A stretch of DNA of 64,000 nucleotides, from NCBI GenBank assembly GCA_037189645.1, contig JBBCIY010000004.1, positions 124,001 through 188,000 of the forward strand, given 5' to 3'. The notes under the pieces are model-generated. The model ran no database searches. It had not been told where the DNA came from and saw nothing but the letters and a program-made list of their open reading frames with translations. The position numbers and the translations under genes were made by a program. Source of the stretch: Taishania sp037189645. GTDB lineage: Bacteria; Bacteroidota; Bacteroidia; Flavobacteriales_D; Crocinitomicaceae. This document shows positions 1-7,502 of this stretch, piece by piece; position 1 is the first letter of the stretch, and every line of letters starts with the position of its first letter.

Positions 1-233
1 GATAAATTAACAGGGAAAACAACTAATCTCAGAAAAGGATTCTTAATCTGCTTTTTGAATAATATCGGAATACTGGAAATGAGATATGCGGGAGCGTAAA
101 ATAAACTTCCAACCAGCAGCAATATCCATATACGATTATCAATAGGGCCTTTCACAGCAATTATATGGTAGAACGTTCCAATTAAGATGAAAAAGATAAA
201 ATTAAAGAAAATACTCAATAGATAATCTCTCAT
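1..233 (-). CDS. Partial small membrane protein (3' end outside window)
   Basis: Reading leftward from an ATG at 233 the frame stays open to the window edge (77 codons). The translation begins MRDYLLSIFFNFIFF and holds two strongly hydrophobic stretches, about residues 8-28 and 38-58, separated by a short loop with VKGPIDNRIW. This looks like the N-terminal part of a small inner-membrane protein with at least two helices. The DNA is AT-rich compared with the tsaB gene next to it. I do not recognise the family, and no function can be assigned. Confidence 0.55.
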   Translation of the reverse strand, partial: MRDYLLSIFFNFIFFILIGTFYHIIAVKGPIDNRIWILLLVGSLFYAPAYLISSIPILFKKQIKNPFLRLVVFPVNL

Positions 234-311
234 TCAATATATGGTTCAATTCTTAATCTTCATTAAAAGGGAACTCTTACCTTTTGTAATTCTGCTTTGC
301 ATTTATAATGC

Positions 312-980
312 TCACACTTTTCTTGTTGATACGAAGTCCTTCAGATAAAACGGCTCAAAATAAGCCACATCTTCGAAAATTCCGCTGGTATATTTTTCAA
401 AGGCAATTGAAACATGCCCGGCCGCAGAAGATCTCACCGCGAAATCAAACCTGAGGCTTCTTTCCGACCACAACGCTTCCATTTTTTCCGACCCATCACC
501 GACCACGACAAATGGTTCGTACTCACTATAGGAACGTTCATCGAGGATGTCTGCCGAAACGGGTTTTAAAATTTCCAGGGCCGGATCATATATAGCGGAA
601 AACACCTCCATCCTTCGGGCGTCGATCATTGCGCAGACCGGAGTACCCGCGTTTTTCTCCCGGGCCAAGACTGCCAGGTTGTACAATGCATCAACAGCAA
701 TCAGGGGGATATCCAACGCGAAACACAAGCCCTTGGCCGTAGAAACGCCTATTCTCAAACCGGTATAGGAACCCGGGCCGGAAGTAACGGATACCGCTTT
801 CAGGTCTTTTGCTGTGATGCCGGCTTCTTTTAGAATGTCTTCAATGAACAATGTCAGCATCTCTCCATGGGCATACCCGGACTCATCCGTTTCTTTCAAA
901 GCAAGCAATTCTCCGTTATTGGACAAAGCTACCGAGCACACTTTTGTTGCCGTTTCAATATGCAGCATGTAGCAACCCAT
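312..980 (-). CDS. tsaB: tRNA threonylcarbamoyladenosine biosynthesis protein TsaB
   Basis: TsaB is the ASKHA-fold partner of TsaD in the complex that makes N6-threonylcarbamoyladenosine at position 37 of ANN-decoding tRNAs. The N-terminus (LHIETATKVCSVAL) and the motif GPGSYTGLRIG at residues 68-78 are diagnostic. The length of 222 residues is normal for the family. The start is taken as the ATG at 980, whose A is also the last base of the upstream regulator's TGA stop (TGATG), so the two genes are probably translationally coupled. A TTG one codon earlier and an internal ATG (MLHIE, at 968) are alternatives. Cytoplasmic. Coupling to a response regulator is curious but may only be operon packing. 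Confidence 0.93.
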   Translation of the reverse strand: MGCYMLHIETATKVCSVALSNNGELLALKETDESGYAHGEMLTLFIEDILKEAGITAKDLKAVSVTSGPGSYTGLRIGVSTAKGLCFALDIPLIAVDALYNLAVLAREKNAGTPVCAMIDARRMEVFSAIYDPALEILKPVSADILDERSYSEYEPFVVVGDGSEKMEALWSERSLRFDFAVRSSAAGHVSIAFEKYTSGIFEDVAYFEPFYLKDFVSTRKV

Positions 981-1669
981 CAATCCGCTATTTCCAGTTT
1001 GAAGCCTACTCCATGAATATTGCTGATAGAGATGCGTTCATCTTCCTTAAAATATTTCCGAAGCTTTGTAATGAAAACATCGAGGCTTCTTCCCACGAAG
1101 TAATCGTCCTGCCCCCACACGGCATTCAAGATCATCTCTCTTGAAACAACCTGGTTCTTGAATTTTGCCAGGATCCGGAGGATGTGCGCTTCTTTCTTGG
1201 TCAACGCTTTTGTGAAATCCGCGTGAACCAGTGTATAGTTTTCCGCGTCAAACTGGTAATTGCCGATTTCTATTACTTTCTCTTCATCCGCTTCTATGTG
1301 GATATTCACACGCTTCAACAATGCAATCACCCTCAACTGCAATTCTTCGACAGAAAAAGGCTTCGTCAGGTAGTCATCCCCGCCGGCTTTAAATCCTTCG
1401 ATCTTATCTTCCGTCATGGATTTGGCGGTAAGAAACAAAATCGGAACTTCACGATTGATTTTCCGCACTTCACGCGCCAGTGTGAAACCGTCCTTTTTAG
1501 GCATCATCACATCAAAGATACAAAGATGGAACACCTCCTCATTGAATCGTTTAAATCCTTCCGCCCCATCTGTACAAAGTGTAACCTGATAACCGTCTCT
1601 TTTTAACTGGTCTGAAACCACAAAACCAAGACTCGTATCGTCTTCTACCAACAAAATTTTCGGTGCCAT
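980..1669 (-). CDS. OmpR/PhoB-family response regulator (RprY-like)
   Basis: This is a 229-residue two-component response regulator. The receiver domain (about 1-118) has the acidic pair E9/D10-D11, the phospho-acceptor D53 in FDVMMPKKDG, T81 and K103 in TKPF. The winged-helix DNA-binding domain follows (about 130-228), with LTKKEAHIL, RSLDVFITKLRKYF and NIHGVGFKL. The sequence resembles the RprY group of Bacteroidota. No histidine kinase gene lies beside it. It overlaps tsaB by one base (TGATG). Its own promoter-like sequence sits at 1686-1715, downstream of a separate hairpin-terminated transcript candidate. Target genes are unknown. Confidence 0.9.
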   Translation of the reverse strand: MAPKILLVEDDTSLGFVVSDQLKRDGYQVTLCTDGAEGFKRFNEEVFHLCIFDVMMPKKDGFTLAREVRKINREVPILFLTAKSMTEDKIEGFKAGGDDYLTKPFSVEELQLRVIALLKRVNIHIEADEEKVIEIGNYQFDAENYTLVHADFTKALTKKEAHILRILAKFKNQVVSREMILNAVWGQDDYFVGRSLDVFITKLRKYFKEDERISISNIHGVGFKLEIAD

Positions 1670-1685
1670 AACTTAATCCTTTGTG

Positions 1686-1715
1686 CTAAGTTAATAGTTT
1701 CTATACGTACACCAA
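1686..1715 (-). promoter_or_regulatory. Promoter of the RprY-like regulator
   Basis: On the minus strand a TTG (1715-1713) is followed after exactly 19 bases by TAACTTAG (1693-1686), one mismatch from the Bacteroidota -7 element TAnnTTTG. The expected start of transcription is near 1680, giving a leader of about 10 bases before the ATG at 1669. It lies downstream of the terminator-like hairpin at 1818-1851, so the regulator can be transcribed independently. Confidence 0.55.
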
Positions 1716-1811
1716 TCAAATTAAGCAAAAATTAACGTGTTGTCCTCGCTGATCCGGAAGAAATAAAAATTTGAAAATAAGCAGTTAAGACAGCCGGGAC
1801 AGAAACGGCAT

Positions 1812-1880
1812 AAAAAAACAAGAGTTCTGAATAGGCATCCAGAACTCTTGTCACACTAATCAACCTAACCTACTACTACT
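1812..1880 (-). ncRNA. Candidate small RNA, about 70 nt
   Basis: A minus-strand unit with its own promoter and terminator but no reading frame of note. The predicted transcript starts near 1880 with an AGTAGTAGTAGGTTAGG-like segment and ends in a perfect 12-bp hairpin (1818-1829 with 1840-1851, 10-base loop) followed by seven T residues. It lies head-to-tail with the downstream RprY-like regulator, which has its own promoter. It could be an independent small RNA or an attenuated leader of the regulator. Promoter, hairpin and T-tract are read directly from the sequence; its existence as an RNA is inferred. Confidence 0.5.
1818..1851 (-). terminator. Intrinsic terminator of candidate small RNA
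   Basis: Inverted repeat ACAAGAGTTCTG / CAGAACTCTTGT, 12 of 12 pairs, loop of 10 bases, followed on the minus strand by a run of seven T. No minus-strand gene ends here, so it terminates an uncoded transcript or acts as an attenuator before the regulator gene. Confidence 0.75.
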
Positions 1881-1885
1881 TGATA

Positions 1886-1916
1886 CAAATGTATATCAAA
1901 AATCAATCGCTGCAAC
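1886..1916 (-). promoter_or_regulatory. Promoter for candidate small RNA
   Basis: On the minus strand GTTG (1916-1913), a 19-base spacer and TACATTTG (1893-1886) match the Bacteroidota consensus TTTG-N19-TAnnTTTG almost perfectly. Transcription would begin about 4-7 bases further, near 1880. Confidence 0.65.
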
Positions 1917-2105
1917 ATTTGCCCGGCGAAAGTAAAAGTTATGTTATTTATTAGGAAATTAATAGTATCGTCATTCATTAGTTACACAAATACACGATTA
2001 AATAAACAAACTAAACGGTTTAATAATTTTAAAATCATTTTATCCTTATTTAAAGGAAATCCAAATTTGCTGTTTAGGAATCCAATATTGTGTTATTTTT
2101 TATAT

Positions 2106-2113
2106 TAGTTTTG
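2106..2113 (+). promoter_or_regulatory. -7 element upstream of PhoB-like regulator
   Basis: TAGTTTTG fits TAnnTTTG. The nearest upstream TTG (2088-2090) is spaced only 15 bases away, so the -33 part is weak. The start codon of the following gene is 29 bases downstream. Confidence 0.4.
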
Positions 2114-2142
2114 TATGAATTCTGGGTTAATTTGAGGTTAAT

Positions 2143-2808
2143 ATGAAGATTCTGATAATAGATGATGAGGACGATATCCGTGAGATCCTTAAATACAATT
2201 TAAGCAAGGAAGGGTATGAAACCTTTGAGGCGAGCAATGGAGAAATCGGACTGCAGAAATGCATAGAAATCAAACCGGACCTGGTTTTACTTGATATAAT
2301 GATGCCCGGTATGGACGGCATTGAAGTCTGTGAAACGATCCGGAAAACCCCGGGGCTGGAAAATGTATTGATCTGTTTCCTGACCGCGCGTGGTGAAGAT
2401 TACAGCCAGATCGCGGGACTGGACGCCGGAGCGGATGATTTTGTGGCGAAGCCGATAAAGCCGAAAGTGCTGATCTCCCGTATCAATGCTGTCCTGAGAC
2501 GTAAATCGGGAGATTCCAAACCGGCATCCGAAGGGCTTGTGATTAATCGTGAACGTTATCACGTTGAACTGGACGGAAAGATCATCCAGCTTCCACGAAA
2601 AGAATTCGAATTACTGGCATTACTGACGTCAAAGCCGGGAAGTGTCTTTGAAAGGGACGTCATCCTCGACTCGGTATGGGGATCTGAAATCGTGGTGGGA
2701 GACCGGACGATTGACGTGCACATCCGGAAGCTGCGCGAGAAGATAGGATCCGATTATATCGTTACGATCAAAGGAATCGGTTACAAATACCAGGAAAAGG
2801 GGCAATAA
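2143..2808 (+). CDS. PhoB/OmpR-family response regulator
   Basis: A 221-residue response regulator. The receiver domain (1-118) shows D7-D8, phospho-acceptor D51 in LLDIMMPGMDG, T81 and K103 in AKPIK. The C-terminal winged helix (about 130-218) has LPRKEFELLALL, VGDRTIDVHIRKLREKIG and IKGIGYKY. It resembles the PhoB/PhoP group of Bacteroidota, in which the gene usually neighbours a PhoR-like kinase. Here the next gene on the same strand is a TPR lipoprotein, so the kinase must be encoded elsewhere. Divergent from the RprY-like operon across about 470 bases. Confidence 0.9.
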   Translation: MKILIIDDEDDIREILKYNLSKEGYETFEASNGEIGLQKCIEIKPDLVLLDIMMPGMDGIEVCETIRKTPGLENVLICFLTARGEDYSQIAGLDAGADDFVAKPIKPKVLISRINAVLRRKSGDSKPASEGLVINRERYHVELDGKIIQLPRKEFELLALLTSKPGSVFERDVILDSVWGSEIVVGDRTIDVHIRKLREKIGSDYIVTIKGIGYKYQEKGQ

Positions 2809-2854
2809 TCAGCTCCTTTCTTTATTAACGGCTTTCAGAAAACCATCAAACCTT

Positions 2855-2885
2855 TTTGAAGGTTGAAAAAACATTCGTAGTTTTG
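2855..2885 (+). promoter_or_regulatory. Promoter of TPR lipoprotein gene
   Basis: TTTG at 2855-2858, exactly 19 bases, then TAGTTTTG at 2878-2885: a full match to the Bacteroidota promoter. Predicted transcription start near 2890-2892, about 60 bases before the start codon. Confidence 0.7.
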
Positions 2886-2954
2886 AGTGCTTTGAATGAA
2901 AGGGTCTGCAATACAGTAAATCCTCATTAAACCGATAAATTTATGTCCATTATA

Positions 2955-3962
2955 ATGAAAAACAGCCTGTTCAGTATTTTGTTTCTTTTATTTTTCTATT
3001 CCTGTTCAGGTACATCAAAAGAAAATAACGGAACACAACCGACAAAGGACAACATCGACAGCTTATTAAACCTTTATCCCGACAGTATTCCTCTGCTATT
3101 ATTCCGAGGGAACGAAGCGTTAAAGGAATATCGTTTTTACGATGCGCAGGCAGACGGTGCACGTGCTTTCCGCCTCGACAGTATGAATACGGATGTCCGT
3201 ATGCTGTATGCTCAGTCGCTGAACAACAAGGCCAACAGAACGATCGAAGAAGTAGCAAGCGCCCAACGCCATTTCAGGTACGTGGTGCTCAAACAGCCGA
3301 AGAACACGGATGCATTGGTAGCGCTGGCAACAACTTACCGCTACCTGCAGGATGTGGACAACGCGTTCAAATATGTGAATGAAGCACTCAAGATCGATGT
3401 AAAAAAACGCGAAGCCTACGCATTGAAAGGCTCGCTTTACATGGACCTGGAAAATTATGACCTGGCCAAATCCTCTTATGAAACCGCCGTTCAGCAGGAT
3501 CCTGATTTCTATGAAGCCTACCTGCACCTGGCGATCATTTATCACAAAGAGCTGAACCCGGTCTGCCTGGAATACTACCAGACCGCATACGAACTGAATC
3601 CTTCCGATCCTGAATTACTGTATTCGTGGGCATTTGCGCTGGAATTTTTCGGAAAGACAGACGAATCCAAAGAAAAATACAGGTTGCTGGCTGAAAACGA
3701 AGACCGGTTCTACAAATCAAGAGGACTGTTTCATCTGGGGCATATCAAGCAACGGGAAGAAAACCAGATCGACAGTGCGCTTTATTTTTACACGAAAGCA
3801 ATCGATTATAAGAAGGATTATGTAGAAGCGTATCACAACAGGGGAATGTGCTATGAATTAAAAGGAAACATCCAAAGTGCGAAACGGGAATACCTGGAAG
3901 CGTTGAAATACAATAAAGAATTCCAGCTTTCCATTGATGCGTACAACAAACTGGCCCAATAA
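2955..3962 (+). CDS. TPR-repeat lipoprotein
   Basis: The protein begins with a lipoprotein signal (MKNSLFSILFLLFFYSC, lipobox FYSC), so it is probably anchored to a membrane on the periplasmic side. The rest is a string of tetratricopeptide repeats, visible as A-x2-Y-x3-G patterns such as DALVALATTYRYLQD, AYALKGSLYMDLENY, AYLHLAIIYHKEL and AYHNRGMCYELKGN. It probably scaffolds protein contacts in the envelope; the partner is unknown. The ATG at 2955 is preferred because it puts lysine next to the initiator methionine, as in most signal peptides; an ATG at 2943 is the alternative. It is followed nine bases later by a membrane protein gene, likely co-transcribed. Confidence 0.8.
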   Translation: MKNSLFSILFLLFFYSCSGTSKENNGTQPTKDNIDSLLNLYPDSIPLLLFRGNEALKEYRFYDAQADGARAFRLDSMNTDVRMLYAQSLNNKANRTIEEVASAQRHFRYVVLKQPKNTDALVALATTYRYLQDVDNAFKYVNEALKIDVKKREAYALKGSLYMDLENYDLAKSSYETAVQQDPDFYEAYLHLAIIYHKELNPVCLEYYQTAYELNPSDPELLYSWAFALEFFGKTDESKEKYRLLAENEDRFYKSRGLFHLGHIKQREENQIDSALYFYTKAIDYKKDYVEAYHNRGMCYELKGNIQSAKREYLEALKYNKEFQLSIDAYNKLAQ

Positions 3963-3971
3963 GATTGTTTG

Positions 3972-4580
3972 ATGTTAAAGCGCCAACTGTACATCCGACT
4001 GTTTTCCAACCTTCTTATTCCCGTACTGGGATTCTGGGTCTGGAACTGGAATCTTTACTTCATTTTATTGTTTTACCTGCTGGACTTGATTTCCTCAGAG
4101 GCAGTCATTCACCTTAAAATAAAAAAGATAAAAGACATTGTGCAGAATAAAGGCCCGGAAATCCCGTCCAGGACTTACGGCATTGTTTCTTTTTTGTTCC
4201 TGATGCTCATCATCGCGGAAATCCATGTAGGAATCACCCTCTATCATCCCGACATTGAGCTGAAACAGGAATTATGGGCATTTTTAAGCTATAAAGAATT
4301 AGGAATCCCGCAAGGTTTTGTGTTGATTCCACTGGTTGTAATGATGGCATATACTTCATATAAAATGGAGTTCCTGGCTCCCCGTCTTTACCTGCACCAG
4401 CAGGAAAAGCCAACCTGGAAAAACCACCTGAAAGAACGGTTCGTACTGCTTGCTTTTTGTGTGATCCTGACGCTTTTCGCCGTCGCTTATCATTTCCCGG
4501 AATGGATCGTGCTGACCATTATTTTAGTTGTCACAACCGTCTATAATTACCTGCAGGGAGTGGAGCAGATCCGTAAATAA
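3972..4580 (+). CDS. Multi-pass inner-membrane protein of unknown function
   Basis: About 202 residues with roughly five hydrophobic segments: near residues 8-40 (probably two helices, FWVWNWNLYFILLFYLL), 66-88, 110-130 and 155-195. A charged stretch (HLKIKKIKDIVQ) follows the first pair and should lie in the cytoplasm. The aromatic NWNLYFILLFYLLD motif resembles uncharacterised Bacteroidota membrane proteins, but I cannot name a family with confidence. The ATG at 3972 is used; the TTG just before it is less likely. It follows the TPR lipoprotein by nine bases, so the two products may act together. Confidence 0.65.
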   Translation: MLKRQLYIRLFSNLLIPVLGFWVWNWNLYFILLFYLLDLISSEAVIHLKIKKIKDIVQNKGPEIPSRTYGIVSFLFLMLIIAEIHVGITLYHPDIELKQELWAFLSYKELGIPQGFVLIPLVVMMAYTSYKMEFLAPRLYLHQQEKPTWKNHLKERFVLLAFCVILTLFAVAYHFPEWIVLTIILVVTTVYNYLQGVEQIRK

Positions 4581-4620
4581 GTCTTCCGGATTTCTTATAC
4601 CAGGCAAAAAAGTAGAAAAA

Positions 4621-5451
4621 TTACTGTGCGAACGCACATTTATTCGGGTCTCCCAACCGGAAAGTAAACGTTACTGCAAAGAAAGAATACCAGTCTTTTG
4701 TTGCTGCTGTTCCTCTTTTCCCGTTCCTGTCCCCGTTGAGGCTCCTGTTTGAAAGAGCTGCTGACAGCGGCCCGTTCGTTGCCGCTAAAATAACCGGATC
4801 AACATACGTATCCGCAGCGACATCATCCAGGTAATCCGTAAACGTTTTCCTGATCCCGTATTCCAGTCCCAGGACAGCTCTTCTGCCTAAAGAAAGCTTT
4901 ATTCCCAGTCCCAGCGGAATGGACATCTGGTACAATCCATAACGTCCCCGGCTGTTCAGCTCCGTTCCCTGCCCTTCTGTCCCGAGAGGCTGCAAATGAA
5001 CCCACTCACCATTGTAATGTGTCTTCGGATTCATACGAAAAGCTGCTATTTGCGCCATCAGGTAGGCGGTACCTCTGTATTTTTTGCTTCCCAGCTGGAA
5101 CGGCATATAGTGGAATTCCACTCCTGCACCCAGCTCAAAAATATCCGACCGGAAGTTCAGGTTCCGGTTTACCAGCGACTGATCTTTTGCCCATGCGTCA
5201 TCTCCGACTACATTTCCATAAATAAAACTTGCGCGGAAGGCCAGCCTGGAGTGAATATTATACCGGTACAGAAGCCCGGCGGCCGGTTGTGTTCCTTTAA
5301 AATGCCCGAAACGATTCAGGTCACCGATGTAGTACATACCACCCAGCAACAGGCCCAGCTCAGAGCGTGACATTGCCGTATGAAACTGTGCTTTTGAGCT
5401 CAGTGAAACACAAACAAAAGCAACCAGAACCAAGGTGTTTTTTAACATCAT
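4621..5451 (-). CDS. DUF6089-type outer-membrane beta-barrel protein
   Basis: A 276-residue secreted barrel. The signal peptide is MMLKNTLVLVAFVCVSLSSKA with mature protein from QFHTAMS. The early motif ELGLLLGGMYYIGDLN is typical of the DUF6089 family found in Bacteroidota. Alternating hydrophobic/aromatic strands run to the C-terminal FFAVTFTFRLGD. The frame extends upstream to 5556, but that extension runs through a repeat-like intergenic hairpin and the signal peptide fixes the start at 5451 (ATG ATG, with GGAA just before). The function is unknown; most members are thought to be structural or small-molecule barrels of the outer membrane. Confidence 0.78.
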   Translation of the reverse strand: MMLKNTLVLVAFVCVSLSSKAQFHTAMSRSELGLLLGGMYYIGDLNRFGHFKGTQPAAGLLYRYNIHSRLAFRASFIYGNVVGDDAWAKDQSLVNRNLNFRSDIFELGAGVEFHYMPFQLGSKKYRGTAYLMAQIAAFRMNPKTHYNGEWVHLQPLGTEGQGTELNSRGRYGLYQMSIPLGLGIKLSLGRRAVLGLEYGIRKTFTDYLDDVAADTYVDPVILAATNGPLSAALSNRSLNGDRNGKRGTAATKDWYSFFAVTFTFRLGDPNKCAFAQ

Positions 5452-5500
5452 TTCCAAAAAAGAACGGAAAGTTAGGAAAAATATTGTTAGGAAAAAACCA

Positions 5501-5560
5501 CAGAGATGCAAAAGACGCAGAGAATGAATGATCAAACATCCTGTTCCCTGCGTCACTGCA
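5501..5560. repeat. Intergenic hairpin with CAGAGA/GACGCAG words
   Basis: Between the acyl-CoA dehydrogenase and the DUF6089 gene, GACGCAGAGAA (5514-5524) pairs with TTCCCTGCGTC (5544-5554), 10 of 11 positions, and is preceded by CAGAGATGCAAAA. The word pattern resembles short dispersed palindromic repeats common between Bacteroidota genes. It may also act as a transcription terminator for the leftward dehydrogenase gene. Confidence 0.35.
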
Positions 5561-5568
5561 ATAATGGT

Positions 5569-7353
5569 TTATAGTGTATACGCTCCGTCGCTGATCAGTT
5601 TCTGCGCGATCAACTGGCGTGTTTCTTTCGGATTGATGTTTTCCAGCTTCGTGAATCGTTTTAATCCCATCAGCATCATTTTCAATTCATCTCCTTCGGC
5701 AAATGAATTCAGCACATCTTTTGCCAGCTTGTTTATCCTGTCAGCAGCATCATAGAAGAAGGTCTTTACGATCGCGATCTGGATCGCTGACGCTTCTTCT
5801 CCTTTTGCTTCAATTAGTTTCTGAACGCGCAACAATGCTGATTCCGCTTCATAGACAATGATCGCTATATCCGCGATTCCCATCAGTACTTCCTGTTCTT
5901 TCGACAAGGTGTTCATCAGCTTTTGAACTGCTGAACCTGCTGCCATCAGGATTACTTTTTTGAAGCCCTTCAGCGCTGCCTGCTCTGCTCCCAGTGTTCC
6001 CTGAGGTGCTTCTCCGAAATCCGGGATGCTCATCAGTTCATTTGCAACAGCCATTGCCGGCCCCATCAGGTCCAGCTCTCCTTTCATGGCACGGCGGAGC
6101 ACCATCTCCACAATCAGCATGCGGTTGATTTCATTCGTACCTTCAAAGATCCGGTTGATGCGGGAGTCTCTGTAAGCCCGTTCCACGCTTGATTCAGCAG
6201 AATAACCCATTCCTCCAAAAATCTGAACCGCTTCATCAACTACATAATCCAGTGTTTCGGATCCTGAAACTTTCAAAATGGCGCATTCAGGAGCAAACAG
6301 CTCAATTCCCTTCAATGTTGCCGCCCCTTTGTCCATTCCTCCTGCCACGTAAGCTTCAATGGCATCGTCAATGTTTTGCCCTGCACGGTACAAAGCGGAC
6401 TCTGTTACGAATGTGCGGATGGTCTGTTCTGCGATTTTGTAGCGAATGGCTCCATATTTCGAGATCGGGCGTCCGAATTGCTCGCGCTCATTTGCATAGC
6501 GGATGGAATCGCTTATCGCATCTTTTGCTCCTCCTACTACACCGGCTCCCAGCTTAATGCGCCCGATATTCAAAATGTTCAATGCGATCTTAAACCCGTT
6601 CTCACGTTCGGAAAGCATATTTTCAACGGGTACTTTCACGTTGTTAAAAAACACCTGGCGGGTAGAAGATCCTTTGATCCCCATTTTCTTTTCTTCGGGG
6701 TTCAGCGAAATTCCTTCCGAATCCGCTTCCACCAAAAATGCGGTCAGCTTTTCATCGTTGTCGATTTTAGCGAACACCGTAAACAAATTGGCAAACCCGC
6801 CATTGGTAATCCACATTTTCTGCCCGTTGAGGACATAGTGTTTCCCGTCTTCGCTCAACACTGCTTTGGTTTTCCCGGAGTTGGCATCCGAACCGGACCC
6901 CGGTTCTGTAAGACAGTAAGCTGCTTTCCATTCACCTGTTGCCAGTTTGGCACTGTATTTTGCTTTCTGCTCTTCTGTTCCGTAGTACAGCAATGGCAAT
7001 GAACCGATTCCTGTATGCGCACCGTATGCCACAGAGAATGAATATCCTTTCCCTAAATGCTCCGTAGCCAATAAGGATGTTTTAAAATCTACTCCCATTC
7101 CGCCGTATTGCTCAGGAACAGAAAGTCCCAGCAATCCCAGCTCTCCCGCCTTATCCAGCAAAGAGACCATCAGCCCCGCTTCCATCGAATCAATGCGGTC
7201 CAGAACAGGCTTCACTTCCTGTGCAATGAAATCATCACACATCTGGGCGATCATCCTCTGTTCTTCCGTCCATTCCTCAGGAGTGAAGATTTCACCCGGT
7301 AACGTATCCTTGATGATAAATTCTCCTCCCTTTATTGCATTTTTTGTTGACAT
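5569..7353 (-). CDS. Acyl-CoA dehydrogenase, long (VLCAD/ACAD9-like) form
   Basis: An FAD-dependent flavoenzyme that introduces the trans-2 double bond into acyl-CoA, the first step of beta-oxidation. The core dehydrogenase domain spans about 28-415. The FAD/substrate motif AYCLTEPGSGSDA is at 145-157, and the C-terminal signature with the presumed catalytic base E404 (FEGTNEINR) is in place. Beyond it is a helical extension of about 180 residues (420-594), as in the roughly 600-residue dehydrogenases of Bacteroidota and in human VLCAD/ACAD9. The extension in VLCAD mediates membrane association; whether it does so here is unknown. Cytoplasmic or inner-membrane associated. The gene stands alone and is not next to thiolase or hydratase genes. 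Confidence 0.92.
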   Translation of the reverse strand: MSTKNAIKGGEFIIKDTLPGEIFTPEEWTEEQRMIAQMCDDFIAQEVKPVLDRIDSMEAGLMVSLLDKAGELGLLGLSVPEQYGGMGVDFKTSLLATEHLGKGYSFSVAYGAHTGIGSLPLLYYGTEEQKAKYSAKLATGEWKAAYCLTEPGSGSDANSGKTKAVLSEDGKHYVLNGQKMWITNGGFANLFTVFAKIDNDEKLTAFLVEADSEGISLNPEEKKMGIKGSSTRQVFFNNVKVPVENMLSERENGFKIALNILNIGRIKLGAGVVGGAKDAISDSIRYANEREQFGRPISKYGAIRYKIAEQTIRTFVTESALYRAGQNIDDAIEAYVAGGMDKGAATLKGIELFAPECAILKVSGSETLDYVVDEAVQIFGGMGYSAESSVERAYRDSRINRIFEGTNEINRMLIVEMVLRRAMKGELDLMGPAMAVANELMSIPDFGEAPQGTLGAEQAALKGFKKVILMAAGSAVQKLMNTLSKEQEVLMGIADIAIIVYEAESALLRVQKLIEAKGEEASAIQIAIVKTFFYDAADRINKLAKDVLNSFAEGDELKMMLMGLKRFTKLENINPKETRQLIAQKLISDGAYTL

Positions 7354-7502
7354 ATATATTCGTGTTTATAATTATCGTTCCGATAAAGATAAAAAAATAT
7401 TTTAAATTACTATGCATGCATATAACTATTTTTCTTTTGGCATATTTTTGGTTATTACCGTAGAATATAACATTTTTACTTCTTTTTCGTTCAATACGGT
7501 AT

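Noticed and set aside
4621..5556. Longer version of the DUF6089 gene
   Set aside because: The 35 upstream codons cross an intergenic hairpin and do not form a sensible signal peptide.
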